Positions 60,650-64,000 of a stretch of DNA of 64,000 nt are shown here, piece by piece; the first letter of the stretch is position 1; the number at the start of each line of letters is the position of its first letter. This DNA comes from a bacterium. Its GTDB lineage: Bacteria > Actinomycetota > Acidimicrobiia > Spongiisociales > Spongiisociaceae. The stretch is taken from positions 1 through 64,000 of the forward strand of contig JAPPFW010000042.1 of NCBI GenBank assembly GCA_028821575.1, in the 5' to 3' direction. The position numbers were made by a program, and so were the translations under genes. The notes below the pieces were generated by a model, which made no database searches, had not been told where the DNA came from, and saw nothing but the letters and a program-made list of their open reading frames with translations.

Positions 60650-62212
60650 TCAAGGCAGGGCCCGCCCTGCCATCGCGCCGGTAGGGTTGCCGTTCTCCAC
60701 CGCGATGCGGCCGTTGACCAGCACGTACTCGATTCCCTCCGGGTGGCTCTTGGGGTCGTCGTAGGTGGCGGTGTCGGTCACGACGTCCGGGTCGAAGACC
60801 ACCACGTCGGCTGCCTTTCCGGGTTGGATCAGGCCGCGGTCACCGAATCCGAAGCGGGAGGCCGGGAAGCCCGTCATGCGGTTGATCAGGTCCTCCAACG
60901 AGTTGCCGTACCGTCTCCGCAGCGGACCCAGCACCTTCGGGAAGGTGCCGTATGCCCTCGGGTGCGGCTTGTCTCCCGCCAGGATGCTGTCACTGCTGAC
61001 CGCGTAGTCCTCCCGCTCCAGCAGCTTCATGTACTTCTCGCTGCCGGCTTCCACTACCTCGTCGGGAGGCGGGGGCATACGATGGCCCACCTCCAGGTTC
61101 TCCTCCAGGAGGATCCGGCAGACGAACTCTTCGCACGTCTCGAAGCCGCGCGCCTCGGTCGCCTCCGGGATGGTGAGGCCGACCAGATGGTTGTTGAGAT
61201 CAGACGGGGCGTGGCTGATCATCATGTCGCCCCATGACATGATTCGGTTGGCCAACCGAACCCCGGCGACCTCCCCCTCCATGCGCCTGCGCAACTCCGG
61301 GTCGGCGAGCCGTTCGAGGATCTCGTCGGGGCCGCCCACCTGGGCCCACGGCGGGAGGAAGGCCATGAGGGTGCTCGACCCGGAGAAGTACGGGTAGGCG
61401 TCGAAGGTCACGTCGAGGCCGTCGGCCTTGGCCCGGTCGATGACCGAGATGTCCCAGCCGGGACCGAAGTGCGTGTAATGCAGCCCGATCCCCGACCCGC
61501 GGCTGACATCCATGGCCTCCTGCACCGGGTCGAACGGTTCCCCCCGGAAGATGGTGCGAAGGTGCGGGGCGAACACGCCGTCGGCAGCCGGGCGGCACAA
61601 CTCGATCAACTCCTGCGTGTCCGAGTAGACCTGCGGGTAGTAGGCCAGCCCGGTGGAGAACCCGACCCCCCACTCCTCCATGCCCCGTTCGACCAGGCGC
61701 TGGGCCCGCCTCAGGTCGTCACCGACCAGCGGGAAGTCCTTCATGCCCACAACCTCGAGGCGAATGGCGCCGTGGGGGATCAGGTAGGCGGTGTTGATGG
61801 CGACATTCCCGTCGAACCGGTCCCGGTACTCGGCCACGCTCGACCAGTCCCAGCCCACGTCCAGGCTGGTGTTGAGCCCCGCCAGGTAGCGGCGGTAGAG
61901 CTGCAGGTTGTCCGGGGACAGGGGCGCGTAGGAGAGGCCGTCCTGGCCCAGCACCTCGGTCGTGACCCCCTGCAGGAGCTTCGGAGCATGCTGCGGATCG
62001 GCGAGGAGCATGACATCGGAGTGGGCGTGCAAGTCGATGAACCCGGGCGCCACCACCTTCCCATCGGCCTCGATCGTCACCCCGGCCCCAGCGTCATCAA
62101 GTCGATCAACGGCTGCGATGGCGCCTCCCGTTATCCCGACATCGGCGGAGAGGCCGGGTCCTCCGGATCCATCGATGACGGTCCCGTTTCGGATGATGAC
62201 GTCGAACGTCAT
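60650..62212 (-). CDS. N-acyl-D-amino-acid deacylase-like amidohydrolase
   Basis: 520-aa amidohydrolase of the D-aminoacylase group. N-terminal beta-sandwich (FDVIIRNGTVIDGSGGPG), metal site GFIDLHAHSDVMLL, EVLGQDGLSYAP, YTHFGPGWD and the C-terminal GLIQPGKAADVVVFDPD. It would release D-amino acids from N-acyl forms. ATG 62212 has GGAGGAAG upstream and begins the family sequence; an open frame extends 15 codons further. It follows the dipeptide ABC ATPase gene with near overlap, suggesting uptake and hydrolysis of acylated D-amino acids or peptides. Confidence 0.9.
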   Translation of the reverse strand: MTFDVIIRNGTVIDGSGGPGLSADVGITGGAIAAVDRLDDAGAGVTIEADGKVVAPGFIDLHAHSDVMLLADPQHAPKLLQGVTTEVLGQDGLSYAPLSPDNLQLYRRYLAGLNTSLDVGWDWSSVAEYRDRFDGNVAINTAYLIPHGAIRLEVVGMKDFPLVGDDLRRAQRLVERGMEEWGVGFSTGLAYYPQVYSDTQELIELCRPAADGVFAPHLRTIFRGEPFDPVQEAMDVSRGSGIGLHYTHFGPGWDISVIDRAKADGLDVTFDAYPYFSGSSTLMAFLPPWAQVGGPDEILERLADPELRRRMEGEVAGVRLANRIMSWGDMMISHAPSDLNNHLVGLTIPEATEARGFETCEEFVCRILLEENLEVGHRMPPPPDEVVEAGSEKYMKLLEREDYAVSSDSILAGDKPHPRAYGTFPKVLGPLRRRYGNSLEDLINRMTGFPASRFGFGDRGLIQPGKAADVVVFDPDVVTDTATYDDPKSHPEGIEYVLVNGRIAVENGNPTGAMAGRALP

Positions 62213-62213
62213 C

Positions 62214-63260
62214 TCACACTTCCTCCTTCTGGTCACTGCCCCCTGACCACTGAACACTGACCACCGGCTCCGGTATCCGGTCGAGCACGCAACGGACCTC
62301 TCGGCCCCTCGCCCCGGCGAGGCGGAGGGACTGGGGCTTCAGGCACTCCGGCCGGGAGTACGGACAACGGGGCTCGAACCGGCAGCCCGGCGGCACGGTT
62401 GCCACATCCAGGGCTTCTCCGCGGATCACCTCACCCCTCTGCTCGGCGCGTAGCTTCGGGCGGGGGACGCTTTCGAGCAGGGCCTTGGTGTACGGGTGGC
62501 GGGGTTGGCCGAACACGTCGGCGGTTGCGCCGGATTCGACGATCTGGCCTGCGTACATGACCGCCACCCGCTCGCTGAGGTGGCTTATGACCCGCAGGTC
62601 GTGGGATATGAACAGGTAGGCCATGCCCAGTTCCTGCTGGAGGCGCTTGAGGAGGTTCAGGATCTGGGCCTGCACCGACACATCCAGCGCCGAGGTCGGT
62701 TCGTCCGCCACTATCAGCTTGGGTCGCAGGGCGATGGCGCGGGCGATGCAGACCCGCTGGGCCTGGCCGCCGCTCAACTCGTGGGGGAAGCGGTCGGCAA
62801 TGGTGGCTGGAAGGCCCACCGTGGAGAGCAGTTCGACCACCCTGTCCAGCCCCTCGTTGGCGCTGCGGATCTCTCCGTGCGTACGGAGGGGATGGGCGAC
62901 CGCCTGCAGGACGGAATGGCGGGGATTGAGCGAGGAGAGCGGATCCTGGAAGATCAACTGCATCTGGCGGCGGAGCCCCCGCAGCTCCTGCTTCTCGAGA
63001 TCGAGGAGGTCGGCACCATCGAATTCGATCGTGCCCTCGTCGGGACGTTCCAGCGCGAGGAGCAAGCGACCCACCGTCGTCTTGCCCGACCCGCTCTCTC
63101 CGACCAGCCCGAGCGTTTCCCCTGATCGGATGGTCAGGCTGACGTCGTCGCAGGCCCTGACGACCGGCGCGGGGCGCAGCAGGGCGATGTCTCGCAGCGG
63201 GCGCGGCAGCGGGTAGTACCTCTTGAGCCCCGTGATGGTGACCAGTGGCCGCTCGGTCAC
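62214..63260 (-). CDS. Dipeptide/oligopeptide ABC transporter ATPase (OppF/DppF type)
   Basis: 348-aa ATPase: Walker [11 protein letters not shown]-loop LIFQDP, signature [15 protein letters not shown], Walker [14 protein letters not shown]-loop ISHDL. The C-terminal oligopeptide-type region has the Cys cluster [14 protein letters not shown]. The last residues ([12 protein letters not shown]) are encoded by the GTGGTCAGTG word repeat (62230-62264), implying the repeat has extended the reading frame. It overlaps the OppD-type gene by 4 bp. Confidence 0.93.
   Translation of the reverse strand: MTERPLVTITGLKRYYPLPRPLRDIALLRPAPVVRACDDVSLTIRSGETLGLVGESGSGKTTVGRLLLALERPDEGTIEFDGADLLDLEKQELRGLRRQMQLIFQDPLSSLNPRHSVLQAVAHPLRTHGEIRSANEGLDRVVELLSTVGLPATIADRFPHELSGGQAQRVCIARAIALRPKLIVADEPTSALDVSVQAQILNLLKRLQQELGMAYLFISHDLRVISHLSERVAVMYAGQIVESGATADVFGQPRHPYTKALLESVPRPKLRAEQRGEVIRGEALDVATVPPGCRFEPRCPYSRPECLKPQSLRLAGARGREVRCVLDRIPEPVVSVQWSGGSDQKEEV
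62230..62264. repeat. Word-like repeat inside the 3' end of the oppF-type gene
   Basis: On the minus strand GGTGGTCAGTGTTCAGTGGT continues CAGGGGGCAGTGACC: several imperfect copies of TGGTCAGTG. The same word as at 5129-5152 and 17116-17136, but here within coding sequence. Confidence 0.55.
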
Positions 63261-64000
63261 GATGGACCCCCCACGGGCCCCACCTCGCTCCCCTCACCGG
63301 CGCCGCGCCGGGCCTCCACACCGGCCGCCTGCGGGCTGTCGTAGAAGCAGGCCACCCGATGGTGCGTGCCGACCTCTCGCAGGGGAGGGCGCTCGATGGC
63401 GCACCGGGGATCGAGCCGGTGCGGGCAGCGATCGTAGAAGGCGCACCCGGCGAAGGGCTCGGTGAGGTCCGGCATAGCGCCCTCCATGGTGACCAGCCAC
63501 TCCTGATCGTCGTCGAGGTCGGGCGTCGAGGCGAGCAGTCCCTGCGTATACGGATGCCGCGGGTTGGTGAACAGATCACGGACCCGGGCCTCCTCGACGA
63601 TCCTCCCCGCGTACATGACATATACCCGATCGCAGTTCTCCGCCACCAGCCCTATGTCGTGGGTGATCAGCAGCAGGCCCATCTCCATCTCCTGCTGCAG
63701 CTCCGCGATGAGCTCGAGCACCTGCGCCTCGATGGTCACATCGAGGGCGGTGGTGGGTTCGTCCGCGATCAGCAGCGACGGGCTCCAAGCCAGGCCGGCA
63801 GCGATCATCACCCTCTGGCGCAGGCCGCCGCTGAACTCGTGGGGGAAGCTCCTCACTCGGCGCTCCGACCCCGGTATGCGAACCCTGCGGAACAACTCGA
63901 CGACCCGAGCCCTGATCCTCCCGGTGATGCGGCGAAGCCGGTGCAACGCCAGCAACTCGTCGAGCACGACGGCCATCCTCCTACGGCCGGGCTGATGAAC
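63257..64000 (-). CDS. Dipeptide/oligopeptide ABC transporter ATPase (OppD/DppD type), 5' end beyond the window
   Basis: Partial gene; the frame is open to the window edge at 64000, so the N-terminus with Walker A and Q-loop is not seen. Visible parts are the signature [17 protein letters not shown], Walker [14 protein letters not shown]-loop ITHDIGLVA and the C-terminal peptide-family Cys region [15 protein letters not shown]. It pairs with the OppF-type ATPase (4-bp overlap). An ATG at 63976 with GGAGG before it is in frame, but starting there would remove the ATP-binding P-loop. Confidence 0.85.
   Translation of the reverse strand, partial: VHQPGRRRMAVVLDELLALHRLRRITGRIRARVVELFRRVRIPGSERRVRSFPHEFSGGLRQRVMIAAGLAWSPSLLIADEPTTALDVTIEAQVLELIAELQQEMEMGLLLITHDIGLVAENCDRVYVMYAGRIVEEARVRDLFTNPRHPYTQGLLASTPDLDDDQEWLVTMEGAMPDLTEPFAGCAFYDRCPHRLDPRCAIERPPLREVGTHHRVACFYDSPQAAGVEARRGAGEGSEVGPVGGPS

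Noticed and set aside
63257-64000. OppD-type gene as a truncated, P-loop-less ATPase starting at 63976
   Set aside because: The frame is open to the window edge, so the missing Walker A most likely lies beyond 64000.

Overview
The window is GC-rich bacterial DNA with densely packed genes, GTG and TTG starts and many 4-bp stop/start overlaps. From about 50.0 to 60.6 kb it carries fhaA-fhaB-pstP-rodA-pbpA-pknB, a convergent pabA/trpG, a divergent crgA and a tRNA-Ala(UGC). This is the order found close to oriC in Actinomycetota, so the organism is an actinobacterium and this end of the window is probably origin-proximal. There is no pknA, and an ABC ATPase sits between pknB and pabA. An uncultured Acidimicrobiia-like lineage is my guess; the sequence alone does not settle it.

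Region by region. 0-3.5 kb: a GMC oxidoreductase, a class II Fic protein and a Doc/ribbon-helix-helix toxin-antitoxin pair. 3.5-9.2 kb: a 2-hydroxyacid dehydrogenase fused to an unusual C-terminal domain, then an E1-alpha/E1-beta/free lipoyl domain/TPP-decarboxylase group with no E2 or E3. 9.3-17 kb: a secreted cutinase-like hydrolase, a threonine-synthase-like enzyme, a DSD1-type PLP enzyme, a Rieske oxygenase with its reductase, and a CPA2 antiporter. 17-25.6 kb: a fused HyuA/HyuB (5-oxoprolinase type), a phosphotriesterase-homology protein and a sugar ABC importer lacking an ATPase gene. 25.6-27 kb: a sterol C-24 methyltransferase homologue lying between a gene stub and a broken copy of the neighbouring permease gene. 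27-30 kb: a dGTPase with a small partner, Cu/Zn SOD and a PhyH-type dioxygenase. 30.8-39.5 kb: a sugar-acid or polyol catabolic cluster (FAD oxidoreductase, three SDRs, two enolase-superfamily enzymes, a zinc alcohol dehydrogenase) interrupted by a DUF4143 ATPase. 39.5-42.8 kb: a second Fic protein behind two palindromic repeats, a regulator remnant, a DUF222/HNH nuclease and an orphan Phd antitoxin. 42.8-50 kb: a periplasmic-binding-protein fold without a signal peptide, an FAD monooxygenase, a PPOX flavoprotein, a second TPP enzyme, a cupin, a mesaconyl-CoA transferase-like enzyme and an HpcH/HpaI aldolase. 50-60.6 kb: the conserved growth and division locus. 60.6-64 kb: a D-aminoacylase-type amidohydrolase with dipeptide ABC ATPases.

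The accessory genes suggest a heterotroph living on scavenged small organics: sugar acids, betaine-like compounds, D-amino acids, peptides and C4-C5 dicarboxylates. The most notable points are the complete sterol methyltransferase signature in a disrupted setting, a PBP-A homologue that has lost its SxxK and KTG motifs while its frame stays open, the dehydrogenase fusion, the E2-less 2-oxoacid dehydrogenase group, and a family of short word-like repeats that start at or overlap stop codons.
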